Shown: one piece after another, positions 1-8,475 of the stretch
How positions within the stretch are numbered: the stretch's first letter is position 1
How the letters are laid out: every line of letters begins with the position of its first letter
Source of the DNA: Aliivibrio sifiae
GTDB lineage: Bacteria; Pseudomonadota; Gammaproteobacteria; Enterobacterales; Vibrionaceae
NCBI RefSeq assembly: GCF_002954705.1
Contig: NZ_MSCO01000001.1
Coordinates: 2,090,840-2,154,839 of the forward strand
Reading direction: 5' to 3'
Length of the DNA: 64,000 bases
Program-made: the position numbers and the translations under genes
The notes under the pieces: model-generated
Told to the model about the DNA's origin: nothing
Database searches by the model: none
Seen by the model: only the letters and a program-made list of their open reading frames with translations

Positions 1-3
1 TAA

Positions 4-34
4 AACAAAAAAGCCTAGCATCTCAGCTAGGCTT
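4..34 (-). terminator. Rho-independent terminator of flgKL
   Basis: A 9-bp perfect stem (11-19 with 26-34) has a 6-base loop. On the minus strand it is followed by a T-rich run. It lies 18 bases past the flgL stop and ends the flgKL transcript. Confidence 0.85.
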
Positions 35-52
35 GTCATCAAACTTGTTAAT

Positions 53-1246
53 TTACACGTAATTAAATAATGTAATGTCTTTTACTTTCCCGAAAGCTTG
101 TTGGGAAGCCTGAAGTGCACGTGTATTTTCATTAAACTCAATCACAGCTTGAGCGTAATCTAAATCTTCAATCGAACTTAATGATTTTGAGAGAGTTAAA
201 TCAAAATCTTGATGCTGTGATTCTTGCTGATCAAGCGTATTTTGCCTTGTACCCACTTCCGCTCTTGCTTGGCTTAAGTGAATAAATGCAGCATGAAATT
301 CATCTGTTACTTGCTGTAACTCTGCTGTATTAGAAGCATCAGAGACATCTTTCAATGCAAATTCTTGTGCTTTCTTAAATGCATCAAAAATACTGATGGT
401 TTTCTTTGGTTCAAGCGTAATGATATCGCCTGCTTTTAATTGACCACGAACTTGAATATCAACGCCTTCATATTTAATCCCTTCAGAAGGATCAAACTGT
501 CCATTTTTTACCACGCTACCGTCTTGAGATAACTGATAATTATATTGACCATCTGCCGCCGCTTTAAAAGTGACTTCATAGGTAGATGGATCGGTATAAT
601 TAGAATTTGTTGCTTTTGAAAGCAGTAACTCAGACCCTTCTTGTAATGCATATTGTGGATCATAGTCCCCAAATGGATTTTTTATCTCAGTAAACAATTT
701 ACTACCAGAGTCATTCACTGCCACCTCAATAGAACCGGAAACCTTTAAGCTACGCTGATATTCATCACCTGCGTAAGCTACAGTTCCGTCATTCGCTCTA
801 AAGAAAGGCTGTGTTTTCGACTTTGTACCTGAAAATAAATAGTTACCTGATTCATCTAACATGTTTGTTAGGTTTAAGAAGTTATCTGCAATACCTTTAA
901 TGTCTTGCGCATGAGCATAACGATCTTCTGGTGCAAGAGAACCGTTAATCAGTTCCATCACGCTGCGCTTTGCGTCATCAGCAAATTGCTCTGCATTCGC
1001 AATCGCAACCTCATGACGCTCTAAACGGTTACGCGCTAAGATAATGGTATCGCTGTATTGACGTAACTCTTCTTTCTTTTGCGTTAGGTTTTGCGCGTAT
1101 AACGCAGCTACGGGGTCGTCACCTGCGGTTAATAGCTTTTTACCTGACGCCAGTTGTGCGCTATTTTGATGAACTTTCGCTTCTTGACGAGAAATATCAT
1201 TCTGCACTGATTGGTAGTTATGAAAGCTTGAAATACGATTTAACAT
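53..1246 (-). CDS. flgL: Flagellar hook-filament junction protein FlgL (HAP3)
   Basis: FlgL forms the second ring of the hook-filament junction, between FlgK and flagellin, and is exported by the flagellar type III apparatus. The 397-residue product has a flagellin-like N-terminal helical region (MLNRISSFHNYQSVQNDISR, then an SGKKLLTAGDDPVAAL segment). It also has a matching C-terminal coiled region rich in Gln, Asp and Leu, with a variable centre, as the family does. The length is normal for a Vibrio FlgL. It follows flgK by 17 bases on the same strand and ends at a strong terminator, so flgKL form the distal two-gene operon. Confidence 0.95.
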   Translation of the reverse strand: MLNRISSFHNYQSVQNDISRQEAKVHQNSAQLASGKKLLTAGDDPVAALYAQNLTQKKEELRQYSDTIILARNRLERHEVAIANAEQFADDAKRSVMELINGSLAPEDRYAHAQDIKGIADNFLNLTNMLDESGNYLFSGTKSKTQPFFRANDGTVAYAGDEYQRSLKVSGSIEVAVNDSGSKLFTEIKNPFGDYDPQYALQEGSELLLSKATNSNYTDPSTYEVTFKAAADGQYNYQLSQDGSVVKNGQFDPSEGIKYEGVDIQVRGQLKAGDIITLEPKKTISIFDAFKKAQEFALKDVSDASNTAELQQVTDEFHAAFIHLSQARAEVGTRQNTLDQQESQHQDFDLTLSKSLSSIEDLDYAQAVIEFNENTRALQASQQAFGKVKDITLFNYV

Positions 1247-1263
1247 ACTCTATTGCCTCCTAA

Positions 1264-3144
1264 TTACGATAATTGCAAGATTGAATTAAACGTCTCATCT
1301 GCCGCTTTCATGATTCGAGAAGAGGCCATGTACGCTTGTTGGAATTTCATCATATTCGCTGCTTCTTCATCTAAGTTTACGCCAGCAACTGAAGCAACAC
1401 GACTTTGCGCCGCTTCATTCTCTACACGTGAAACTTCAGATAAACGAGAAGCGGTGGCTTTTTTAAGACCAATTTCTGTATTTACGTTTTCGTATAGGTC
1501 AATCACCGTTGAGCGGCCTTCGTCCATTACTTTACGTGTCTGTAAGCCTTGCATTAGCAATAAGTTACCATTATCACCTTCTGATGGGACTAAGTTAGCC
1601 GCAAATTTATCATTTGCTGCTGCACCACCAGAAAGCTCAAAAGTAGTACCACCAACAGTTACTGGACCTTGAGGTGGGTACGTTTGTGGTTCTAATAACA
1701 TTTTGCCTTTCATATCCAATACAGCAAATTGATTTGCCGCAGGAGAAATAACAACTTGGAACTCTTTTAATGGGCCAGCTTGTAATACTTTAAATTTAGC
1801 ATTACCTGTTGCAAAGGTTGCTGAGCTTGCATAGCTTTGCGCGGCTATTTTCTCTGCTTCATTCATCTCAAGCTTCATTGTGCCTGCCGCTATACGCGTT
1901 GGGCGAAGTAATACACGCTCACCGGCACTTAGTGGTTCACGAATTTCAACTCGCATACCGTCTAAGAAAAAGGTCGATGGGTTACCGGTTGGGTCTAAGC
2001 GCTGAACTTCACCCGTAGGTCGGGTCACGGTATATTGGCTACCATCATATTTAAGAGCGTAATCCCCTGCTTTTAGTTGGCTAATATCATCAATAAATAC
2101 GCCGACTTCAGCAGACGAGTCACCAGAAATGATGGCACGGCTACGGACTGCTTGTTCTGAATTCACATCAGAGAAAATATTTTCACCAACTTGACCACGT
2201 AAATCAATTGCTTGACTCTGTAAACGGTTAACTTCACTGCTGAAGCCAACAGCCACACGGCCTAGTTCATCCATAATTGTTGGGATTGTGCTATCACGCA
2301 ATTCAAATAGTGACGATAATTTACCGCCAATACTATCATGTTGAATCGCTTTCATTCCCTTACCTTCAACCATTGCTAGTCGGCGCTGTAATGGGTCAGG
2401 AGAACCTGCAATCATTTTCAATTCACTTGCATTAGTACCAGACACTAACATATGCCCACCACCAATTAAGACATTGAATGCGTTCTCGTTATCACGCTTA
2501 GTAATGGTAACTTTTGTGTATTGAGACAGTTCTTTAATTAACTTTTCATGACGATCCATTAGGTCATTGTGCGGACCTGGGGTCTTGACCATCATTTGGT
2601 TAATATCTTTTAACTCTAGAGCAATACCATTCATACGCTCTACCGTTAGATCCATCTTTTTATTTACGTCTGCATTTTGCTGACGTACGTTCTCATAAAA
2701 GTCATTTAAGCTTTGTGAAACAAGACGCGATTTTTCTAGGACTACTTTACGTGCACCGATTTCGTTAGGGCTGTCGGCAAGAGTTTTTACGGCATCAAAC
2801 CAATCATTGATGTTTTCAGGAATACGTTTAGCGCCAATAGACGACATCATATTCGTTAGAACATCTAGGTTAGCTTCTGTATCCATAGAGTAATTAAGGT
2901 TAGTTGTTGATAGGTTCAGTTCATTCGTTGCAAACTGATCAAACGAACGTCGCACAGCGGCAACATGCACGCCTGCGCCGAGGTTTGCACCCGAAACCCA
3001 ATGAGGCATATTTGTTTCTTGAACAACCGATTGACGACTAAAGCCTTCAGTATTAACGTTGTTAATATTATGACTGGTCGTATTCAGTTGACGCTGCGCC
3101 GTAAGCACACCTTGTGTACCCAAATGTAGCAGATCAAGTCCCAT
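1264..3144 (-). CDS. flgK: Flagellar hook-associated protein FlgK (HAP1)
   Basis: FlgK caps the hook and is the first junction protein before FlgL and the filament. The 626-residue protein opens with the rod/hook-family signature (LLHLGTQGVLTAQRQLNTTSHNINNVNTEGFSRQ). It closes with the conserved helical tail (EEAANMMKFQQAYMASSRIMKAADETFNSIL), as expected for an axial protein. The middle is variable. The ATG at 3144 lies about 60 bases downstream of a sigma-54 promoter at 3203-3218, so flgKL have their own promoter apart from flgF-J. Confidence 0.96.
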   Translation of the reverse strand: MGLDLLHLGTQGVLTAQRQLNTTSHNINNVNTEGFSRQSVVQETNMPHWVSGANLGAGVHVAAVRRSFDQFATNELNLSTTNLNYSMDTEANLDVLTNMMSSIGAKRIPENINDWFDAVKTLADSPNEIGARKVVLEKSRLVSQSLNDFYENVRQQNADVNKKMDLTVERMNGIALELKDINQMMVKTPGPHNDLMDRHEKLIKELSQYTKVTITKRDNENAFNVLIGGGHMLVSGTNASELKMIAGSPDPLQRRLAMVEGKGMKAIQHDSIGGKLSSLFELRDSTIPTIMDELGRVAVGFSSEVNRLQSQAIDLRGQVGENIFSDVNSEQAVRSRAIISGDSSAEVGVFIDDISQLKAGDYALKYDGSQYTVTRPTGEVQRLDPTGNPSTFFLDGMRVEIREPLSAGERVLLRPTRIAAGTMKLEMNEAEKIAAQSYASSATFATGNAKFKVLQAGPLKEFQVVISPAANQFAVLDMKGKMLLEPQTYPPQGPVTVGGTTFELSGGAAANDKFAANLVPSEGDNGNLLLMQGLQTRKVMDEGRSTVIDLYENVNTEIGLKKATASRLSEVSRVENEAAQSRVASVAGVNLDEEAANMMKFQQAYMASSRIMKAADETFNSILQLS

Positions 3145-3202
3145 GTAGCCTCCAAAAAACTCTATAAAAGATGCAATAAATATTTCCTAACGAATCTAAT
3201 AT

Positions 3203-3218
3203 AGCAATCAATGTGCCA
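3203..3218 (-). promoter_or_regulatory. Sigma-54 promoter of flgKL
   Basis: Read on the minus strand the sequence is TGGCAC-ATTGA-TTGCT, which matches the sigma-54 -24/-12 consensus (TGGCAC-N5-TTGCW). In Vibrio, sigma-54 with FlrC drives the hook/basal body class. Very similar boxes stand before flgF and flgB in this window. Confidence 0.85.
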
Positions 3219-3342
3219 ACTTTTATTTCCTTTAATATCAACAAAATAGAAGATAAAATAATCATTACGACTCCTTATTGCCTCTTTCTAATCTATTTTA
3301 TTGCCTTTCTTTGCCTCTTTTATTTAGTCAAGCGGCAAAAAT

Positions 3343-3376
3343 AAAAAAATCCTGCCGCTTATATAAACGACAGGAT
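3343..3376 (-). terminator. Rho-independent terminator after flgJ
   Basis: A 9-bp stem (3350-3358 with 3368-3376) contains one pair that is a G-U wobble only in the minus-strand RNA. It is followed on that strand by a T-rich tract. It lies just past the flgJ stop and separates flgJ from the flgKL promoter. Confidence 0.85.
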
Positions 3377-3408
3377 GCTTATGAATAGGTTTTACAAGTA
3401 GATAAGCG

Positions 3409-4413
3409 CTATTTAGTTAAGCTTTCTACCGTTTTCATCACGCTCATTACTTTATCTGAGTAATTTGGATCCGTTGCATAACCCGCACTGTGAATACCTT
3501 TAATAAAACTTTCAGAACTTTGGGTCTGCTGAAGTGCACGTTCATAACGTGGATTTTGATTTAAGAAGCGAACAAAATCACTGAAACTTTCTTCATAATT
3601 ATCGTATGAACGGAAAGCAGCGTTTTCAGTAACAGCGATATTATCGTGATACTCCAAGGTGTTTTTAGCGATCTTATCACCCTGCCAACTTCTGTCTGCT
3701 TTAATGTTGAATAAGTTATGACTTGAATCTACAGAGTTTTGAATCACTTTTTTACCCCAACCTGTCTCTAATGCGGCTTGAGCAATAAGAACATTTGAAT
3801 CAATACCTAACGCTTTTGCTGCTTTTTCTGCATAAGGCTTCATGGTGTCGACAAACTGCTGAGGAGAATCGAATTTCTGTGGTTGTTGCACAGGTCTTGC
3901 TACCAATGCTTTTTCTAATTGTGCAATCGCTGGAGATTCTACTTGTGACTCTTGTTTTACTTCAGATGTATTTGGATAAACATAATCAGAAGGTAAACGT
4001 AACGTTTCATCGGTTGCCGCCTTACGCATTGCCGTGCGTGCATCTTGCTCTAAATTATTGCCGCTTTGAACTGGTGGCTCTTGATTCATTGATGCACCAA
4101 GTTGAGCGACGATCATATCGGCTAAACCGAGAGATCCTTTTTTCGATAACTCAGTCGACATTTGGTCATCACGCATTTGCTCAAAAAACTTCTGATTATC
4201 ACTACTCATCATGTCTGATTTAAATGAGCTATTCGCATTACGCATTGATTTAAAAAGCATTTGTGTAAATATCGATTCAAATTGCTCAGCAGCAGCACGC
4301 AGCGCTTTATCTTGGCTATCTTGATCGCCATTAACTGCACTTTTACGTAATTTATCTAGACCACCCACATCATGGATGAAACCGACATCTGTCATGTTTA
4401 CTGAATTATTCAT
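3409..4413 (-). CDS. flgJ: Flagellar rod-capping/peptidoglycan hydrolase FlgJ
   Basis: FlgJ caps the growing rod and cuts peptidoglycan so that the rod can cross the wall. The N-terminal third (DKALRAAAEQFESIFTQMLFKSMRNANSSF) is the rod-binding domain. The C-terminal half (from about residue 180) is a glucosaminidase-type domain, with the segment NVLIAQAALETGWGKK carrying the likely catalytic Glu. The 334-residue length fits two-domain FlgJ proteins. It is unusual in being 327 bases from flgI, because a mobile element and a split hairpin lie in between. Confidence 0.95.
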   Translation of the reverse strand: MNNSVNMTDVGFIHDVGGLDKLRKSAVNGDQDSQDKALRAAAEQFESIFTQMLFKSMRNANSSFKSDMMSSDNQKFFEQMRDDQMSTELSKKGSLGLADMIVAQLGASMNQEPPVQSGNNLEQDARTAMRKAATDETLRLPSDYVYPNTSEVKQESQVESPAIAQLEKALVARPVQQPQKFDSPQQFVDTMKPYAEKAAKALGIDSNVLIAQAALETGWGKKVIQNSVDSSHNLFNIKADRSWQGDKIAKNTLEYHDNIAVTENAAFRSYDNYEESFSDFVRFLNQNPRYERALQQTQSSESFIKGIHSAGYATDPNYSDKVMSVMKTVESLTK

Positions 4414-4495
4414 CTTTATACTTACTCTTTTTAATCTGCGAGATTAATCTACTTACTCTATTAACTAGAGCAAGTTTAATGCCAAAAAAAACGCA

Positions 4496-4507
4496 CCTCC
4501 GAAGAAG
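4496..4507. repeat. Target-site duplication, left copy
   Basis: The 12-mer CCTCCGAAGAAG lies directly against the left end of the element at 4508. An identical copy in the same orientation lies directly against its right end. A duplication of 11-13 bp is typical of the IS4 group. Confidence 0.8.
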
Positions 4508-4689
4508 TAATGCCGATCAGTTAGTCACTTTATTGAGTAATTACGCACTATTTATTCAATGTCTAATAGATATGGCAAAGTACCCGTTAAGAGAGTGAAA
4601 GATAGATACAACAAGGGCTCCAGAATGATTGTAATAAATTCGTCTGAAGCCCTTGTTTTTATTGATGTTCGCTTAACTGACTGGCATTA
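4508..4689. mobile_element. IS4-type miniature inverted-repeat element (MITE), 182 bp
   Basis: The element begins TAATGCCGATCAGTTAG and ends with the inverse of TAATGCCAGTCAGTTAAG, so the terminal inverted repeats are about 18 bp with few mismatches. They resemble the ends of IS4 and the left end of the IS4-family element at 63343 in this window. It is bounded by the 12-bp direct repeat CCTCCGAAGAAG. It has no coding capacity. Inside is a 15-bp hairpin (4610-4624 with 4643-4657) followed by T's on the plus strand. From the sequence, this is a non-autonomous element probably mobilised by an IS4-family transposase. Confidence 0.8.
4610..4660 (+). terminator. Hairpin inside the MITE
   Basis: A stem of about 15 bp (4610-4624 with 4643-4657) has an 18-base loop and is followed by T's on the plus strand. 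One position is a C-A mismatch on the plus strand but a U-G wobble on the minus strand, so the RNA hairpin is slightly better on the minus strand. It may act as a terminator in either direction. Confidence 0.45.
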
Positions 4690-4701
4690 CCTCCGAAGAA
4701 G
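4690..4701. repeat. Target-site duplication, right copy
   Basis: This second copy of CCTCCGAAGAAG follows the right end of the 182-bp element immediately. It is identical to 4496-4507 and in direct orientation, which marks a transposition event. Confidence 0.8.
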
Positions 4702-4740
4702 TGCGTTTTCTGTAATTATTTAGCTATTTATCAAAGAAAA

Positions 4741-5862
4741 TTAAATAATGATCAATTGGCCTTCAATCGCACCCGCTTGCTTCAATGCTTGAAGAATAGC
4801 CATCAAATCAGAAGGCGCAGCACCCACTTCATTTACAGCTCTTACCAAATCATCTAACGTTAAACCCGGTTCGAACTTAAACATTTTACCTTGCTCTTCC
4901 GTTACTTCGATATCTGAATCTGGCGTTACAACTGTTTTACCATCGCTAAATGGACCAGGTTGACTCACTTGAAGGTTTTCTTTAATCGCAACCGTCATTC
5001 CACCGTGAGTGACTGCCGCAGCTTTTAATTTCACGTGCTTACCAACAACGATTGTACCGGTACGTGAATTAACAATGATTTTTGCTGAGCCGTCTGCGGG
5101 ATCAAAATCGACATTTTCAACGGCTGATAAAAAAGCCACTCGTTGGCTGATATCACGTGGAGCTCGAACTCGCACAGACGTAGCATCAACCGCTGACGCC
5201 ATATTTGGACCGAGGAAATTATTAACGGCATCAGCCATACGTTGAGCAGTAGTAAAATCTGCTTCTAACAAGTTAAAGGTAATGAAATCACCACGACCAA
5301 ATGGGGATGGAACTTCACGTTCAACCATAGCACCACCAGAGATACGACCTACTGTTGGGTTATTACCGACAATTTTAGAACCATCAGCTCCCGTTGCACT
5401 AAAGCCACTTACGATTAAGTTACCTTGTGCAATCGCATAAGTTTTACCATCTAAACCTTTTAGGAAGGTTTGCAGTAAGGTACCACCACGTAAACTCTTT
5501 GCTGAGCCAACAGAAGAAACGGTAACATCAACCACTTGGCCTTGTTTTGAAAAGGCTGGCAACGTTGCGGTTACCATTACTGCCGCTACGTTTTTTGTCT
5601 TTGGTTTTGTGCCCGGTGGCAATTGAATACCAAAATTTTGTAACATCGCATTAAAGCTTTGATCAGTAAAAGGTGTAGATTCCCCCGTTCCCGGCAAACC
5701 AGAAACTAAGCCATAACCGATTAATTGGTTACTACGAACCCCTGCAACTTCTGACACGTCTTTAATGCGTGCCGCTTGTGCAGTTGAGATACTTAGACAT
5801 AACCAAGTAAAGATTAAGGTAACTAGGCTTTTATTCACGTCAAAACTCCAACGATTCGTCAT
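4741..5862 (-). CDS. flgI: Flagellar P-ring protein FlgI
   Basis: FlgI builds the periplasmic P-ring around the rod. The 373-residue precursor has a Sec signal peptide ([19 protein letters not shown]) followed by the conserved opening [31 protein letters not shown]. The C-terminus ([39 protein letters not shown]) is also typical. It sits 2 bases after flgH on the same strand and is the last tightly packed gene of the flgFGHI run. Confidence 0.96.
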   Translation of the reverse strand: MTNRWSFDVNKSLVTLIFTWLCLSISTAQAARIKDVSEVAGVRSNQLIGYGLVSGLPGTGESTPFTDQSFNAMLQNFGIQLPPGTKPKTKNVAAVMVTATLPAFSKQGQVVDVTVSSVGSAKSLRGGTLLQTFLKGLDGKTYAIAQGNLIVSGFSATGADGSKIVGNNPTVGRISGGAMVEREVPSPFGRGDFITFNLLEADFTTAQRMADAVNNFLGPNMASAVDATSVRVRAPRDISQRVAFLSAVENVDFDPADGSAKIIVNSRTGTIVVGKHVKLKAAAVTHGGMTVAIKENLQVSQPGPFSDGKTVVTPDSDIEVTEEQGKMFKFEPGLTLDDLVRAVNEVGAAPSDLMAILQALKQAGAIEGQLIII

Positions 5863-5864
5863 TA

Positions 5865-6656
5865 TTACAGTGCTACATTAAAGAATCGTGCCAAGAATCC
5901 AGGTTCTTGCATATCTTGTTGATCGCCCGTACCAGAATATTGGATACGTGCGTTTGAAATTCGGGTTGATGCTATGGTGTTATCAAAATTAATATCTTCA
6001 GGACGAATAGTACCACTCAAACGAATATATTCATCACCGGTGTTAAGCGTTAGCCACTTCTCACCACGGATCAATAAGTTACCATTTGATAATACTTCAA
6101 TCACTTCTACTGTTATTGAGCCACTTAAGCTATTACTTTGGTTAGCGGAGGTATTACCTGTGAAATTATTGTCATTTGATAATTCATATGAAAAATTATA
6201 TTGGCCACCCATTTGCAACTCTTGACCACCGACTTGCAGTGGATCCATGCTTGAATCATTCGTTTTTGATAATTCTGCATCGGCACTTTTTGCCGCTTTG
6301 GTATTTTCTGCAAGCGTAACCGTAACGATGTCACCTAAACCATGAGGTTTTGTATCATCATACATATCTTGTGCATGATCAACGTTAAACAATGAACCAG
6401 TTGCTGCAGCATAATGCTCTGGTTTTTCTTTCGGATGAATAGGCGCCCAAGCCGGATCGCCTGAAATAGGATCATTACGACCACGAAGTGTATCGACAAT
6501 GCCACCATCTTCTTCTTTTGCTTTATCGCCTTCTACCGCATCAACATTTGTTGTAGCAGAAGTCACTTCGCTATCTTGTAAGTTCGGATTTTGAACTAAT
6601 AGTGACTCACACCCCGTTAAGGATGTTAGTACTAATAAACAAAGAAGACGTTTCAT
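5865..6656 (-). CDS. flgH: Flagellar L-ring lipoprotein FlgH
   Basis: FlgH forms the outer-membrane L-ring. From the ATG at 6656 the product is 263 residues, beginning [18 protein letters not shown]. This is a lipoprotein signal with lipobox LTGC. An upstream TTG (6668) would abut the flgG stop, and I consider it unlikely because it spoils the signal peptide start. Conserved FlgH segments include [14 protein letters not shown] and [12 protein letters not shown]. It is tightly packed between flgG and flgI in the sigma-54 operon. Confidence 0.95.
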   Translation of the reverse strand: MKRLLCLLVLTSLTGCESLLVQNPNLQDSEVTSATTNVDAVEGDKAKEEDGGIVDTLRGRNDPISGDPAWAPIHPKEKPEHYAAATGSLFNVDHAQDMYDDTKPHGLGDIVTVTLAENTKAAKSADAELSKTNDSSMDPLQVGGQELQMGGQYNFSYELSNDNNFTGNTSANQSNSLSGSITVEVIEVLSNGNLLIRGEKWLTLNTGDEYIRLSGTIRPEDINFDNTIASTRISNARIQYSGTGDQQDMQEPGFLARFFNVAL

Positions 6657-6668
6657 CCTAATCACCAA

Positions 6669-7457
6669 TTACAGTTGTTGGTTAACAAAGCTTGCCATCT
6701 TATCAACAGCAGAGATTACTTTAGAGTTCATTTCATAAACACGCTGTGCTTCAATCATGTTTACTAACTCTTCAGTTACGTTTACGTTTGATGCTTCAAG
6801 CATTGATTGACGAATTGAACCGAATCCTTCCAAGCCAGGCGTGCCCTCTTGAGGATCACCACTTGCTCCTGTTGGCAAATAAAGGTTTTGACCAACGGGC
6901 TCTAAACCACCTGGGTTAATAAAATCAACCGTCGTAATCTGACCAATTACTTGGTTATCTTGCTGACCACGTAGACGAACAGACACTTCACCATCCGTCC
7001 CCACAGTAACGTTGATCGCATCTTCTGGTACAACGATTTCAGGCTCTAAACGGTAACCTGCACCTGTCGTTACAATTGCGCCTTCATCATTTAAGGTAAA
7101 TTGACCATTACGAGAGTAACCAATGTTGCCATCAGGCATGGTTACTTGGAAAAAGCCTTTACCCTCGATCATCATATCCATGCCGTTCGACGTGGTTTGC
7201 GCATTGCCGTTAGTAAATACTTTTTGTGTTGCCACAACTTTAGAACCAGAACCAAGCATTAGGCCTGTTGGTAACTCGGTATTTTGAGTTGATTGAGCAC
7301 CGGCTTGATTTACGTTTTGGTAAAACAGATCTTCAAATACGGCACGGCTTTTTTTAAAGCCAACCGTTGAGGCATTCGCCAAGTTGTTTGAGATAGTAGC
7401 AATGTTTGTTTGCTGTGCGTCTAAACCTGTTTTACTTACCCATAATGCTGGATTCAT
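6669..7457 (-). CDS. flgG: Flagellar distal rod protein FlgG
   Basis: FlgG makes the distal rod. The 262-residue product begins NPALWVSKTGLDAQQTNIATISNNLANASTVGFKKSRA, the rod/hook family N-terminal motif with the ANxxTxGF pattern. It ends in the paired helical motif NVTEELVNMIEAQRVYEMNSKVISAVDKMASFVNQQL. Length and termini match FlgG closely. It lies 55 bases after flgF and runs directly into flgH. Confidence 0.97.
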   Translation of the reverse strand: MNPALWVSKTGLDAQQTNIATISNNLANASTVGFKKSRAVFEDLFYQNVNQAGAQSTQNTELPTGLMLGSGSKVVATQKVFTNGNAQTTSNGMDMMIEGKGFFQVTMPDGNIGYSRNGQFTLNDEGAIVTTGAGYRLEPEIVVPEDAINVTVGTDGEVSVRLRGQQDNQVIGQITTVDFINPGGLEPVGQNLYLPTGASGDPQEGTPGLEGFGSIRQSMLEASNVNVTEELVNMIEAQRVYEMNSKVISAVDKMASFVNQQL

Positions 7458-7512
7458 TGTGTGTTCCTCTAAATTTTTTAATGTATTAAGTTAATCAAAG
7501 TTAATTATTCAA

Positions 7513-8262
7513 TTAACCCATACGTAATAATGAGTCTGATGCTTTATCCATTTCTTCAGCGGTACTCATCATCTTGACTTGCATTTCAAACTGACGCTGC
7601 AAATCAATTAAATTGGTCATTTCACCTACAGCATTAACGTTACTGCCTTCTAATGCACCTTTTAATACAGTGACACTAGCATCCGCTTGGAATGCATTAT
7701 TAGGATTTTTCGAACGGAACAAACCATTCGTGTCTTTAAATAAATCGCGATTATCGGTTTTTACTAATTTAATGCGGTCAACTTCTGCCATCGCTTCTGC
7801 TGGCGCACCTTGCTCAAGAACAGAGATAGTACCGTCTTTAGCAATTTGAATTTTTGAGATAGGAAGCGGCAAAGTGATTGGCGCGTCATTCTCACCTAGT
7901 ACTAGATGACCGCTACCATTCATTAATAAACCTGTTTCATCAATTTTTAGATTACCGGCACGAGTCAAACCTTCGCGGCCCGTGTTGTCCATCACTGAAA
8001 TCCAGCCATCGCCTTCAATCGTTAAATCCAAATCACGGCCTGTTGTAATCACAGAGCCTTGAGAAAAACTGTTTCCTGGACGCTCTGTCATATTAAACAC
8101 ACGAGTAGGCAAACCTTCACCATACGCTTGCATTGAACGCGCTTGCTCTAAATCGGCACGAAAACCTGTTGTGCTTACGTTGGCAAGGTTGTTTGAACGC
8201 AGCTGCATAGCTTGCATGTTTTGCTTTGCGCCACTCATGGCTAAAAATAATGCGCGATCCAT
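7513..8262 (-). CDS. flgF: Flagellar proximal rod protein FlgF
   Basis: FlgF is a proximal rod subunit. I place the start at the ATG at 8262 (MDRALFLAMSGAKQNMQAMQ), because a GGAG Shine-Dalgarno lies 7 bases upstream. The longer TTG-started reading from 8274 would contain that site. The product is about 249 residues with the family N-terminal motif (LRSNNLANVSTTGFRAD) and C-terminal motif (EMTNLIDLQRQFEMQVKMMS). It is the first gene of the flgFGHI(J) operon, downstream of a sigma-54 promoter. Confidence 0.95.
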   Translation of the reverse strand: MDRALFLAMSGAKQNMQAMQLRSNNLANVSTTGFRADLEQARSMQAYGEGLPTRVFNMTERPGNSFSQGSVITTGRDLDLTIEGDGWISVMDNTGREGLTRAGNLKIDETGLLMNGSGHLVLGENDAPITLPLPISKIQIAKDGTISVLEQGAPAEAMAEVDRIKLVKTDNRDLFKDTNGLFRSKNPNNAFQADASVTVLKGALEGSNVNAVGEMTNLIDLQRQFEMQVKMMSTAEEMDKASDSLLRMG

Positions 8263-8295
8263 AATGAACTCCAATAATCTATCTGAAGTTATAAT

Positions 8296-8311
8296 AGCAA
8301 TGTCTGTGCCA
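8296..8311 (-). promoter_or_regulatory. Sigma-54 promoter of flgFGHIJ
   Basis: The minus strand reads TGGCAC-AGACA-TTGCT, an exact -24/-12 element with correct spacing. It lies about 35 bases upstream of the flgF start. With the terminator after flgE, it shows that flgF begins a new transcription unit. Confidence 0.88.
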
Positions 8312-8422
8312 ACTTTTATTAAGCTTTACTTTCAAATGGTTAACTAACTATTACGTCAAATAAATAGAAAATTAATAAATAAGGAGGAAAAGAAGGGATA
8401 GTAAGGGGCAAATAATCTGGGT

Positions 8423-8456
8423 AAAAAATTGCCGTCAATATCGACGGCAATTTTAT
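8423..8456 (-). terminator. Rho-independent terminator after flgE
   Basis: A 12-bp perfect stem (8425-8436 with 8443-8454) carries the core TTGCCGTC and GACGGCAA around a 6-base loop. It lies 20 bases past the flgE stop on the minus strand and ends the flgBCDE unit. Confidence 0.88.
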
Positions 8457-8475
8457 AAATACATTCTCGTTTAGA

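Larger units (their letters stand above)
4484..4709 (-). terminator. Terminator-like hairpin between flgI and flgJ, split by an insertion
   Basis: If the element at 4508-4689 and one 12-base repeat are removed, the two flanks join into a perfect stem. AAAACGCAC (4488-4496) pairs with GTGCGTTTT (4701-4709) around an inner stem capped by a UUCG/CGAA tetraloop. On the minus strand the rejoined hairpin is followed by eight T's (4484-4491 as A's), a standard intrinsic terminator downstream of flgI. In the present sequence the two halves are about 200 bases apart. They could still pair, because the inserted element has inverted ends. Confidence 0.55.

Noticed and set aside
1253..1672. Open frame of 139 codons on the plus strand opposite flgK
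   Set aside because: It lies wholly within flgK on the other strand, has no ribosome site and no recognisable protein pattern, so it is a shadow of flgK codon use.
3795..4223. Open frame of 142 codons opposite flgJ
   Set aside because: It is antisense to a well-supported gene and its composition is not protein-like.
4488..4709. Initial reading of this 222-base palindrome as a structured non-coding RNA gene
   Set aside because: The 12-bp direct repeats and IS4-like ends are better explained by a MITE inserted in a terminator. The long-range pairing follows from the inverted ends.
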